64,000 nucleotides of DNA from Ardenticatenaceae bacterium (GTDB lineage Bacteria; Chloroflexota; Anaerolineae; Promineifilales; Promineifilaceae), in NCBI GenBank assembly GCA_020634315.1, contig JACKBV010000013.1:53175-117174 (forward strand), read 5' to 3'. Below the pieces are notes generated by a model. That model was given only the letters and a program-made list of their open reading frames with translations, made no database searches and was not told the DNA's origin. Positions 1 through 7,663 of this stretch are shown in pieces. A program made the translations under genes and the position numbers. The number at the start of each line of letters is the position of its first letter. Position 1 is the first letter of the stretch.

Positions 1-705
1 TTCATGACGGGCATCACCAATAATGGTGATCTCTATTGGATAATCTTTTTGTATTTGTCCAAGCGCTTGGAGACCATAGGGGAACCCCTTTTTTTCAATG
101 AAAGAGGCGGCCATTAATACCCGTAAGGGTTGTCCAGGATTCCATTGTCGAGGCTGGTAGATGATTTTTTCAGTTTCGACACCTAAATGTTGAGTATGTA
201 CTTTTTGGGGAGGGCAGCCCAGGTTAATGATACTCTGGCGCATGTACGGCCCTTCGCATAAAATCAAATCTACTTCGGCAAAGAGTTGTGTGTAACGGCC
301 GTACCAATTCGGATCAACTTGTAAAATTAAATTCACATCATAACCATAAAATGTCACGATATGTTTTACATGATTTTTTTTCGCTACTGCTAAGTTTCGC
401 CAGCCACGATCGCCAAAATGTGTGTGTAAGATTTGTACGCCAGTTTTGCGTACCTGCGTAGTTACAAATTGTAGGTGTTGTCGCCAACCCAAACGACGTG
501 CTGCCCTGTCAGCATAATATAGCAAGCGGTGATCAGCTAAAACATGGAGATGTGGCCACGGGAAAGAATCTGCATTTTCCCTTCGTTCCGCTATTACATG
601 TGTCTCTACACCCTTTGGCAGATATGCAATTTGCCGGTAAATCCAATTTTCTGTGAGCGGCAACCACTTGTAACAACTATGAGCAACGCCCAAGGAATTA
701 ACCAT
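1..705 (-). CDS. Glycosyltransferase family 4-like protein, partial (C-terminus beyond window)
   Basis: My reverse-strand translation gives 235 residues, open at the left edge. It reads as the N-terminal half and linker of a GT-B fold glycosyltransferase of the kind used in exopolysaccharide synthesis: HTHFGDRGW near residue 110, FYGYDV near 135, LILCEGPYMR near 165, HLGVETEKI near 190, and the start of the C-terminal Rossmann domain (MAASFIEKKGFPYGLQAL). The expected nucleotide-sugar site (EGxP..xxEA) would lie beyond the edge. The ATG at 705 overlaps the flippase stop codon (ATGGTTAA), so the two are translationally coupled. The sugar donor cannot be told. It is the last visible gene of a minus-strand polysaccharide cluster. 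Confidence 0.85.
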   Translation of the reverse strand, partial: MVNSLGVAHSCYKWLPLTENWIYRQIAYLPKGVETHVIAERRENADSFPWPHLHVLADHRLLYYADRAARRLGWRQHLQFVTTQVRKTGVQILHTHFGDRGWRNLAVAKKNHVKHIVTFYGYDVNLILQVDPNWYGRYTQLFAEVDLILCEGPYMRQSIINLGCPPQKVHTQHLGVETEKIIYQPRQWNPGQPLRVLMAASFIEKKGFPYGLQALGQIQKDYPIEITIIGDARHE

Positions 706-2167
706 TACGTATTTGCTCCAGTAATAATTGTCGTGTCTCTAAGTAAGCCGGTACACGTAAAAAGTGAATTAAACCGCCATAAATTATTGCCCCAGACAGA
801 ACGGAAATACCTAATCGTACCCAATGGGGCCACAAACTTGGTAAACCTAGTTTAATTCCCCAAACAGCCGCCGCCATAAGCAAAGCACAACCTAAAATAC
901 CTACTAATCCTTGCCATATTTGCCAATAAGTTAAATGGACTAAACGACCAGCAAAAGAAAAGCTGGGGTATGAATTTAGTATGGCTGCAATGGCAACGCC
1001 AACTGCTACGCCTACCACTCCCCACTGTAGACCGATTACAATCCAAAGAATAGCATTTGTATGTACAAATAAACCTACTCGCAATTGTAAGTCAGATCGA
1101 CCTTGAGAAAGGTATAGATTTCCTGTTAATGTGCCAATGGATTGTAACATTCCGACCAGGCAAAAAATCTGTAGAATAGGAATCATTCCAATCCATTGTT
1201 GTCCAAAAACGGCCAAAACAAAATCATCAACAACGACAAATAATCCGATCATCATGGGAAAAGTGACAAGAGCAATGGTACGCGTTGCCCGCAGATATAC
1301 GCCTTTAACCCTCTCTTTATCCTGTTGAATTAAAGATAAAGAGGGAAACATTACTCTAGATATGACGCGAGACACATTAGCTAGTGGAAACAGCATTACT
1401 GAATAGGCATTTTTATAAACACCAAGCGGTTGTGAGCCAATAAATCGGCCAATTAGTAGATAATCTAAATTGCGCACCCAATAATTTAGCAGTTGTGTGC
1501 CGAAAAGATTGAGGCTAAAGCCCAACAATTCTTTAATCGCTACCCAATTAAATGTCAGTGACGGCCGCCATCGCCCTAATTTCCACATCATAATAGTTGT
1601 TATGGTGGTAGCCAAAACAGATTGCACGGCCAAACTCCATATTCCAGCACCGAAGTAGGCCAAGATAATGGCAATAAAGCCTGAGACAGTTACGGCCGTA
1701 ATATCAACTATGGACAACCGACGAAAATCTAAGGCTTTGGTCATCATGGTTTTTTGCACAATAGTCAAAGAACCGATGAGAAAGTTGGTCGCAATAAATA
1801 TAGTTAGAGGAAGAAGAATAGGTTCGTCATAAAAACGGGCAATGAAGGGTGAACCAGCTATAAAGATTAATGTTAAGAAGAGGCCCACCCCTAAGTTTAA
1901 CCAAAACACAGAGGACAGATGTACTGGCTGAACATCTGTTTTTTGTACCAAAGCGGCACTGAATCCCATCTCTGCAAATATATTTGCAAAACTGGTAATA
2001 ACCGTAACCATTGCCAAAAGCCCAAATTCTCTTGGAGAAAGTAGGCGCGACAGAAATACCATGACAAGAAGAGAAATGGCCTGATACCCTATCTGGCTAA
2101 CGACACTCCACCCGATTCCTTGAACTGTTTTTTGGCGAAATGTGGGGATCGTGACTTGCTCGTCCAA
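698..2167 (-). CDS. Oligosaccharide flippase family protein (Wzx/PST type)
   Basis: The 489-residue integral membrane protein has about 12-14 hydrophobic segments from residue 20 to the end. Its N-terminus (KTVQGIGWSVVSQIGYQ) and the segment LLSPREFGLLAMV are typical of polysaccharide biosynthesis/export proteins of the MOP superfamily. Such proteins flip lipid-linked oligosaccharide units across the cytoplasmic membrane for polymerisation outside. The length is normal for the family. It sits between a glycosyltransferase (8-bp overlap) and a methyltransferase (5-bp gap), which supports a role in surface glycan export. The substrate is unknown. Base composition is AT-richer than the centre of the window. 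Confidence 0.88.
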   Translation of the reverse strand: MDEQVTIPTFRQKTVQGIGWSVVSQIGYQAISLLVMVFLSRLLSPREFGLLAMVTVITSFANIFAEMGFSAALVQKTDVQPVHLSSVFWLNLGVGLFLTLIFIAGSPFIARFYDEPILLPLTIFIATNFLIGSLTIVQKTMMTKALDFRRLSIVDITAVTVSGFIAIILAYFGAGIWSLAVQSVLATTITTIMMWKLGRWRPSLTFNWVAIKELLGFSLNLFGTQLLNYWVRNLDYLLIGRFIGSQPLGVYKNAYSVMLFPLANVSRVISRVMFPSLSLIQQDKERVKGVYLRATRTIALVTFPMMIGLFVVVDDFVLAVFGQQWIGMIPILQIFCLVGMLQSIGTLTGNLYLSQGRSDLQLRVGLFVHTNAILWIVIGLQWGVVGVAVGVAIAAILNSYPSFSFAGRLVHLTYWQIWQGLVGILGCALLMAAAVWGIKLGLPSLWPHWVRLGISVLSGAIIYGGLIHFLRVPAYLETRQLLLEQIRNG

Positions 2168-2172
2168 TTCGA

Positions 2173-2904
2173 TTACCGTATCCAGCGTTTATTTAAAGCA
2201 TGAGTGATAGTTTGTTGCCAACGGGTTAGGTGTATTGGATGATCTGCGCAAGCGAAAAGATACCGTTTTGCTCTGCCCCAGGCAGTTGTTGTGCCCAAGA
2301 AATAGACTTGTTTAGGTGCACTATTTTGCTGTAACAAGCGCCAGATCCAAGAAATAGAACGTTCATTGGTAGATATATGACTTTTGCCATGGTTGCAGCC
2401 AAGTTCAAAGAACAACAAATGGGAAGAGTTAGCAATTAACTTAAGCAAGTCTGTGGCTTCTCGCAAATGTTTATTGCCTTGTGAAATCCATTGAAAAACG
2501 CTGAGCATTAAGGCTATATCGTAACTTCTCCCATTTAAGTCAGGCGGTTCTAAAGGCTTGTTATACCATTGCACGGGCAATCCCGTGGCTTCTACAATTT
2601 GCTGCCCAATATCTACGTAGTGTGTGTGTGGTTCGTAAGCATCAACATGAACGCCAAGTTTGGCAAAGTTAAATGTATAAAATCCTGCGTTTGCACCGAC
2701 ATCTAACATTTTAAGAGATGTAGATACTGGGAAGGAGGGTATAGCTCGTTGAATTAAGTCCCATTTATGGTATGCGGATTTGGGATTACTAGAAGTTTTT
2801 AGATGTTGAAATTCTGGAAATGGTAAGGGATGATAGATGTGGCCTGAGGTTTCGCTTGGATGTTTTTCTATATTAGCGGCGATTTCTTGTAACTTGGTAT
2901 TCAT
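2173..2904 (-). CDS. Class I SAM-dependent methyltransferase
   Basis: The protein has 243 residues. The SAM-binding motif I is visible as MLDVGANAGFYTFNFAKLG near residue 65, followed by an acidic strand end (VDAYEPH) and a later ALMLSVFQWIS segment resembling motif IV in small-molecule methyltransferases. The N-terminal 60 residues may be a substrate cap. Position between a flippase and cell-surface genes suggests that it modifies a sugar or a lipid-linked intermediate, but nothing in the sequence fixes the acceptor. The start at 2904 overlaps the upstream gene by 32 bp, which is common in this tight cluster; a later start is possible. Confidence 0.75.
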   Translation of the reverse strand: MNTKLQEIAANIEKHPSETSGHIYHPLPFPEFQHLKTSSNPKSAYHKWDLIQRAIPSFPVSTSLKMLDVGANAGFYTFNFAKLGVHVDAYEPHTHYVDIGQQIVEATGLPVQWYNKPLEPPDLNGRSYDIALMLSVFQWISQGNKHLREATDLLKLIANSSHLLFFELGCNHGKSHISTNERSISWIWRLLQQNSAPKQVYFLGTTTAWGRAKRYLFACADHPIHLTRWQQTITHALNKRWIR

Positions 2905-3595
2905 GTTGGTATGCCTTTATCATTTTTATCATTTCTTGATTAATAGAATATTCTGTAGGAGTCATTTTGAGTGTATAGGAATAAACCTCGTTGAAAAAGG
3001 GGTCTTTTACAAATTCATTTGAAATGACTCGTAGAAACAGAGACTCTGGTCTCTTGTAGTAAGCACATAAAGCAGCCCGATGTTTGCCATCCGCAATTAC
3101 ATACACAAGTTTTTCATGCAGAATTACTGGGGTTACGTATATCACCAATGTTTTACCTTGCCATAGCTCTGTTTGCCTGGTTTGAAAGGTGTTATAGAGG
3201 TAACTAAGTTTGGCCGATTGGGGTAGGCGTGCATCTAGTGTTCCTGAAGCAGCAAGGGTAATGTAGACGGAGTTTGGTGTCAGAGTTTCCTGTGCAAGTT
3301 CTTTGATGAGTTGATAATGTGGGGACTGCAAGATTGGTTTGCTACAGTGGGTATGTTGGTTGCGCAGAAGGTCTGGGGGCATAACAAGATCTGCAAATGT
3401 AATGTTTGCCTGGCTGAAAGGTAAATCTTGCAGTACGTACTCGCTAAATTGGTGGGAATTGAAACGGCCGTATCGGTACTTTATCCCCACTTCACTCTCG
3501 AAAACGAGTAAGTCTTTCTGAGGAACAAACCCCCGCATATATCGCAATAGTGGCTTCAAAATATGATGCCTGGTTCGTTTTACCAAACTTGCCAT
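2873..3595 (-). CDS. Hypothetical protein with ParB/sulfiredoxin-like motif
   Basis: The 240-residue protein has no family I recognise with certainty. A segment near residue 170 (VYVIADGKHRAALCAYY) matches the D-G-x-H-R signature of the ParB/sulfiredoxin fold, which binds or hydrolyses nucleotides in other proteins. The N-terminus is basic (MASLVKRTRHHILKPLLRYM) and could lie against the membrane. It begins one base after the stop of the acyltransferase and overlaps the methyltransferase downstream, so it is cotranscribed with polysaccharide genes. ParB-like proteins of this size occur in capsule and O-antigen loci without an assigned role. Function not assigned. Confidence 0.6.
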   Translation of the reverse strand: MASLVKRTRHHILKPLLRYMRGFVPQKDLLVFESEVGIKYRYGRFNSHQFSEYVLQDLPFSQANITFADLVMPPDLLRNQHTHCSKPILQSPHYQLIKELAQETLTPNSVYITLAASGTLDARLPQSAKLSYLYNTFQTRQTELWQGKTLVIYVTPVILHEKLVYVIADGKHRAALCAYYKRPESLFLRVISNEFVKDPFFNEVYSYTLKMTPTEYSINQEMIKMIKAYQHEYQVTRNRR

Positions 3596-4468
3596 TTAAA
3601 CCATTAATGCGCCGACCCAATCGCTTTCTTGGTCAGGTAAAAACTTAGCTTTAGTGGGTAGCAAATACCGCATAAACTGGACTTCTTCCGGGTATAAATT
3701 CTTGAAGTATGTTCTTTCTGTCAGGCTAAATTGCGAGAGATGCTTCTGATTTATGTCTAGTCGATCAACGATGCGGATACGATTTTCCTTTGGAGCATAT
3801 CTTTGCACAAAGTCATCAAGGTAAGATTGCATTTTCAAACGTTTCTCTTCAAGTGAGATGGTTTCAAACTGTGTGCCAAATTTATCCGTCATGTTCTTTG
3901 CTGGAAATCCAGCGTAGACCTGATTTTCCTCCATATCTTTTGTGACGACAGCACTAACCATGGCCATACTGCGTCGTTTTGCATGGATAGGTGACACAAT
4001 GCAATGCCCAACAAACCAGACATCATCATCTATTATCAAGGGCTGGTGCGAAGCAAATCGACATCCTTCCAAAACATCGCCAAAATAAATATGTGTCCAT
4101 AACTGACTATGTGCGCCTACCCCTACACCGTTCCCAATACGTGTCGTTCCAATAGAATCAATAATCGTATAATGACCAAACCAGCAATTGTGACCTATTC
4201 GACACCAATCTGTCCCTGTTAGCAAGCAGTTGTCGTTAATTTTTGTGTAATCACCAATTATCAGATCGACCATGTCGATCTGTGTGCCTGACTTGATAAC
4301 GACGCCGTCACCAAGTACCAATCGTTTACAGCGGATTTCTACCCCAGGTTCAATTGTTACATTCTTGCCGATGATTAGTTCCTCAACTTTGACAATAGGC
4401 GGATTGAGGATCCGTTTGAGAACACGCGGAATAAAAGATTTCTTTTGCAAAGACACCTTGTTTTTCAT
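3596..4468 (-). CDS. Left-handed beta-helix (hexapeptide repeat) acyltransferase
   Basis: The protein has 290 residues. Residues about 30-190 contain repeated hexapeptides of the (LIV)GxxxX type: VTIEPGVEIRC, VLGDGVVIKSGTQID, LIIGDYTKINDNC, CRIGHNCWFGHY, RIGNGVGVGAHSQ. This builds a left-handed parallel beta helix, the fold of trimeric acyltransferases that acetylate sugars with acetyl-CoA. GAHSQLW supplies a plausible active-site histidine. The C-terminal 90 residues are an extension without recognisable motifs. It lies in the polysaccharide cluster and probably O- or N-acylates a sugar residue. The substrate is unknown. Confidence 0.82.
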   Translation of the reverse strand: MKNKVSLQKKSFIPRVLKRILNPPIVKVEELIIGKNVTIEPGVEIRCKRLVLGDGVVIKSGTQIDMVDLIIGDYTKINDNCLLTGTDWCRIGHNCWFGHYTIIDSIGTTRIGNGVGVGAHSQLWTHIYFGDVLEGCRFASHQPLIIDDDVWFVGHCIVSPIHAKRRSMAMVSAVVTKDMEENQVYAGFPAKNMTDKFGTQFETISLEEKRLKMQSYLDDFVQRYAPKENRIRIVDRLDINQKHLSQFSLTERTYFKNLYPEEVQFMRYLLPTKAKFLPDQESDWVGALMV

Positions 4469-4502
4469 AATCGTTGTTCACCAGGTAATGATATAAAACG
4501 AA

Positions 4503-5246
4503 TCAGTTTTGCTTTATGATATGCCGCACCGTCTCCACAACATCTTCTATGTCAATATTTGTCAACTTCGGTGACAAGGGAATGGAAACCGTGCGTTCGC
4601 TGATCCAGGTAGCATTTGGGTAATCTTCTTCACGATAGCCGAATCGTTCCTGATAATAAGGGTGTAAATGCACGCCAACGTAATGTACACCTGTACCGAT
4701 GTTGAGTTGATGTAATTTTTGCATAAACTCATCACGAGTAAGACCAGTCTGATCCTTGTCAATTGTGAGGGTGTAAAGGTGACGAGCGTGTATGGTGTCT
4801 GGCGCATCGGCGGCGGGCAGACCAATGGGGAGGTCAGCAAAGGCGTTGTCGTAAATTTGCCAAATTTCATTACGGCGCTTTAAGTTCACTTCGACACGAG
4901 CTAATTGATGTAGACCAAGGGCAGCTTGCAAATCCATCATGTTGTATTTGAATCCTGGAAAAACAACCTGATAATGTTTGTATCCATCGTCAGAAAACCG
5001 TTTCCAGGCATCGCGGCTCATGCCGTGCAACCCATACATTTTAATCTTATCTGCATAATCGGGATTATTTGTTGTGACCATTCCCCCTTCACCTGTTACG
5101 ACATTTTTAGTTGCATAAAAACTAAAACAGGTCAATTGGCTAATGTTGCCAATTTTACGCCCTTTGTAAGCAGTTTCGATGGCATGGGCTGCATCTTCAA
5201 TGACGATAAGGTTATGCCGTTGCGCAATGTCTGTGATGGCATCCAT
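4503..5246 (-). CDS. DegT/DnrJ/EryC1/StrS aminotransferase, C-terminal fragment (gene broken)
   Basis: The fragment has 247 residues from an in-frame ATG. PLP-enzyme signatures are clear: VIEDAAHAIETAYKGRKIG near residue 15 and the Schiff-base lysine in FSFYATKNVVTGEGG near residue 50. The C-terminal GTGVHYVGVHLHPYY segment is typical of sugar aminotransferases acting on nucleotide-ketosugars. Family members are about 370-400 residues, so roughly 130 N-terminal residues are missing. Those residues are still encoded immediately upstream: the same reading frame continues open to about 5403. There, one missing base puts the segment with AVNSCTAGLHL and PGDEVITTPMSFA into another frame. The gene is therefore a frameshifted copy, or carries a consensus error. 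Confidence 0.8.
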   Translation of the reverse strand: MDAITDIAQRHNLIVIEDAAHAIETAYKGRKIGNISQLTCFSFYATKNVVTGEGGMVTTNNPDYADKIKMYGLHGMSRDAWKRFSDDGYKHYQVVFPGFKYNMMDLQAALGLHQLARVEVNLKRRNEIWQIYDNAFADLPIGLPAADAPDTIHARHLYTLTIDKDQTGLTRDEFMQKLHQLNIGTGVHYVGVHLHPYYQERFGYREEDYPNATWISERTVSIPLSPKLTNIDIEDVVETVRHIIKQN

Positions 5247-5353
5247 ATCACAAGCACGGCCATATAAATGTACCGGAACAATAGCCCGTGTGCGGGGTGT
5301 AATAGCATCTTCAATGCATTGCGGATCAATCAGGCCTGTATCACGATCACAGT

Positions 5354-5740
5354 CTACAAGAACGGGCGTTGCGCCAGCGTGGATGATTGTATTAACCGTA
5401 GCGCAAAACTCATCGGTGTGGTGATGACTTCGTCTCCAGGTGCAAGATCGGCGACAAGTAGGGAGAGATGTAACCCTGCGGTACAGGAGTTAACAGCCAT
5501 GGCATATGTTGCCCTGTGTGTGTATTCTTTACACCGATGCAAAAAAGCTGCCCCCAGGCCAAAAGTCGCAAAAATAATAGTTAATGCTACCCAAGAACTG
5601 GCAAATGCATAAATACCAAAGGTGGCAACCGATAACCAACGTGCTAATAAAATGGATCGGGTGAAAAGCACAACAACGCTAATTATATTAGCGGCCATAT
5701 TCCAGCTAAGAGAAACAACACTACGTTTGAGCAGATCCAT
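5354..5740 (-). pseudogene. Chimeric ORF: flippase N-terminus joined to aminotransferase N-terminus
   Basis: The 128-residue ORF starts at 5740 with a typical flippase N-terminus (MDLLKRSVVSLSWNMAANII, then two membrane segments ending at WVALTIIFATFGLGAAF). Around position 5535 it changes without a stop into an aminotransferase segment (ATYAMAVNSCTAGLHLSLL, then PGDEVITTPMSFA). After about 5403 the frame is lost and runs to a chance stop at 5354. Restoring one base there joins it to the DegT-type fragment at 4503-5246. The simplest reading is a deletion or recombination that fused a second flippase gene to the aminotransferase, plus a frameshift. An assembly chimera is not excluded. It begins 17 bp after the uridine kinase stop. 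Confidence 0.7.
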
Positions 5741-5757
5741 AAACTTCTACTGTGATG

Positions 5758-6396
5758 TTAATGGCTAAAAGGATGAGTTAACAATTCGCGCAGCCTGGAA
5801 ACGACCATTTCCATTGCCACCCTGTTTTCGCCGCCGTGTGGAATAATGACGTCGGCAAACTCTTTGCTCGGCTCCACAAACTTCATGTGCATCGGCCGTA
5901 CCGTTGTCAGATATTGCTCAATGACAGAATCCAGCGAACGGCCACGTTCCTCCATGTCTCGTTTCAAACGGCGAATAAAGCGTACATCATCGGCCGTATC
6001 CACGAAAATTTTGACATCCATTAACTCGCGCAGCCGTCGCTTGGTGAAGATCAATATGCCATCCACTAAGATGATGGGGCTGGGTTCTACGAGTGTGGTT
6101 TCATCTGTGCGCCGATGCAGCGTAAAGTCGTAAACCGGCACTTGTACCGATCGGCCGGCCAGAAGCATTTTTATGTGCATGACCAGAAGCTTGTTTTCCA
6201 GTGACCGGGGATGATCATAATTTTGTTGTGCGCGTTCTGTCAGGGTGAGATGTGGACAATCTTTGTAATAGGCGTCATGGGGCAAATAGGCTACTTTGGC
6301 TGCGCCTACGGCGCGTAGAATGTTACGGGCAACGGTTGTTTTGCCTGATGCTGTCCCACCAGCGACGCCAAACACAATTGGTCTCTGTCTGTTCAT
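5758..6396 (-). CDS. udk: Uridine kinase (uridine/cytidine kinase family)
   Basis: The 212-residue enzyme phosphorylates uridine and cytidine with ATP or GTP in pyrimidine salvage, in the cytosol. The Walker A loop GVAGGTASGKTT is at residue 10, followed by YLPHDAYYKD (nucleoside-binding region), NYDHPRSLENKLL, VPVYDFTLHRR and VDGILIFTKRRLRELMDVKIFVDT, all hallmark Udk motifs. I chose the ATG at 6396. The frame stays open upstream to 6531, but that stretch overlaps the terminator and acceptor end of the tRNA gene and looks non-coding. The family's usual length is 205-215 residues. It lies downstream of tRNA-Thr but separated by a terminator, so it needs its own promoter. Confidence 0.92.
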   Translation of the reverse strand: MNRQRPIVFGVAGGTASGKTTVARNILRAVGAAKVAYLPHDAYYKDCPHLTLTERAQQNYDHPRSLENKLLVMHIKMLLAGRSVQVPVYDFTLHRRTDETTLVEPSPIILVDGILIFTKRRLRELMDVKIFVDTADDVRFIRRLKRDMEERGRSLDSVIEQYLTTVRPMHMKFVEPSKEFADVIIPHGGENRVAMEMVVSRLRELLTHPFSH

Positions 6397-6480
6397 AAGT
6401 GCCTTTGCGGTTTGTAGATCGGCAAGTATCCAGATGGATAGTTGTGGCCTGCCCACCCATCCTATTTCCTGCCAGCAGAC

Positions 6481-6508
6481 AAAAAAAGACCCTGGTATCT
6501 TACCAGGG
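6481..6508 (-). terminator. Rho-independent terminator of tRNA-Thr
   Basis: On the minus strand an 8-bp perfect stem (CCCTGGTA / TACCAGGG, loop of 3) is followed directly by GTC and a run of seven T. It lies 18 bp past the tRNA 3' end. Confidence 0.88.
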
Positions 6509-6526
6509 TTCTCAGGAAATGAAAAA

Positions 6527-6598
6527 GCCACCCAAGGGACTTGAACCCTTAACCTACGCTTTACGAAAGCGTCGCTCTGCCAATTGAGCTAGGGTGGC
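6527..6598 (-). tRNA. tRNA-Thr (anticodon CGT)
   Basis: The 72-nt cloverleaf has an acceptor stem GCCACCC/GGGTGGC, a D-arm GCTC/GAGC, an anticodon stem ACGCT/AGCGT with loop TTCGTAA, and a T-arm AAGGG-TTCAAGT-CCCTT. The loop places CGT at the anticodon, which reads ACG threonine codons. The CCA end is not encoded. It has its own promoter and terminator. Confidence 0.95.
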
Positions 6599-6609
6599 GA
6601 AGTGGGCAA

Positions 6610-6638
6610 ATTATATCAACAGGGATTTGGCTTGACAA
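6610..6638 (-). promoter_or_regulatory. Sigma-70-type promoter of tRNA-Thr
   Basis: On the minus strand a -35 box TTGTCA (6633-6638) is separated by exactly 17 bp from a perfect -10 box TATAAT (6610-6615). The tRNA 5' end is 11 bp past the -10 box. This is the cleanest promoter in the window. Confidence 0.85.
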
Positions 6639-6704
6639 ACTTTCACCTATCCGGCGCGAAGGGGTGATAAAATTTGTGCAGATTTAGCAAAGAAGGAGTT
6701 TGTG

Positions 6705-7607
6705 ATGCAACGATCAAGAAAAGAGAAACGGCCGTTTCGTCTGCGCACGCTATGGCCCATTCTACAAACCACATTTTACCTCATAGTCGGCACGACCCTG
6801 GCGGCATTGGGATATGCCCTGTTTCAAGTTCCCTTTCACATCGTCTCTGGCGGCTTGTCCGGTATCGGCATCATGATTTCCCATTTTACCGGCTGGCCGG
6901 TCGGTTTGATGTACTGGATCATGAACGTGCCCATGCTGGCCTTAGGCTTTTATTATTTGGGGCGCTGGCGCTTTGTCGTCAGTACACTAATTGCGGCCAC
7001 CGTATTCTCAGTCATGGTTGACCTTTTTGGCGTTTATCTGCCCCTTGTGATGAGCCAATATCCGGTGACACACGACCTGCTGCTCGCCAGCCTCTACAGC
7101 GGCGTCATCGGTGGCATTGGCGCCGGGCTGGTCTATCGCGCAGGCAGCACCTTCGGGGGCACAGCCATTTTGGGGCGTGTGATTCAACAGCGCACCGGTT
7201 TGCCATTGAGCCAGGTGTATGCTTTCACCGATGGGGCCATTATTATTGTTGCGGGCCTCATTTTTGGCTGGGAAGTTGCCATGTATGGCTTTCTCGTTTT
7301 GGTGATCAATGGGCTGGCGGCTGATTACACGCTGGAAGGGCCAAGCAGCACGCGCACGGTGACGATCATCACCAATAAGCCGCAGGAGATGGTGCAGGCA
7401 CTCATTGTGGAGGTGCATCGCGGCGTCAGTTATTGGCAGGTGACGGGGGGCTACACAGGCGACCTGCGTTATATGGTGATGTGTACCGTCTATCGTCCCC
7501 AGGTAAATCTGGTCAAACGAGTTGCCGCCGAAGTAGAACCGGAGGCGTTTGTGACAATTGGCGTCAGCCATCAAGCATTGGGTAAAGGGTTTAAGAAATT
7601 GGCATAG
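6705..7607 (+). CDS. YitT family membrane protein (DUF161/DUF2179)
   Basis: The 300-residue protein has five or six membrane segments in the N-terminal two thirds (LIVGTTLAALGYALF, GLSGIGIMISHFTGWPVG, then later helices) and a soluble C-terminal DUF2179-type domain (TRTVTIITNKPQEMVQALI ... YRPQVNLVKRVAAEVEPEAFVTIG). This two-part layout is the YitT/YvjA family of unknown transport function. The start is the ATG at 6705, placed 6 bp after AGAAGGAG; an in-frame GTG at 6702 would add one residue. Expression is monocistronic or shared with the next gene 56 bp downstream. The cargo is not known for the family. Confidence 0.88.
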   Translation: MQRSRKEKRPFRLRTLWPILQTTFYLIVGTTLAALGYALFQVPFHIVSGGLSGIGIMISHFTGWPVGLMYWIMNVPMLALGFYYLGRWRFVVSTLIAATVFSVMVDLFGVYLPLVMSQYPVTHDLLLASLYSGVIGGIGAGLVYRAGSTFGGTAILGRVIQQRTGLPLSQVYAFTDGAIIIVAGLIFGWEVAMYGFLVLVINGLAADYTLEGPSSTRTVTIITNKPQEMVQALIVEVHRGVSYWQVTGGYTGDLRYMVMCTVYRPQVNLVKRVAAEVEPEAFVTIGVSHQALGKGFKKLA

Positions 7608-7663
7608 GCAGTTCCCCCTGACGAGAATACCCATTGCGCGTGATTTTTGCTACACTGTGCGCC

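Noticed and set aside
6632..6660. TTGACA on the plus strand as a promoter for the YitT gene
   Set aside because: No -10-like sequence lies 16-18 bp downstream. The same bases form the -35 box of the tRNA promoter on the other strand.
7630..7660. Promoter with TACACT box just before the crotonase gene
   Set aside because: No -35 box at proper spacing; it would give an almost leaderless message. Too weak to call.
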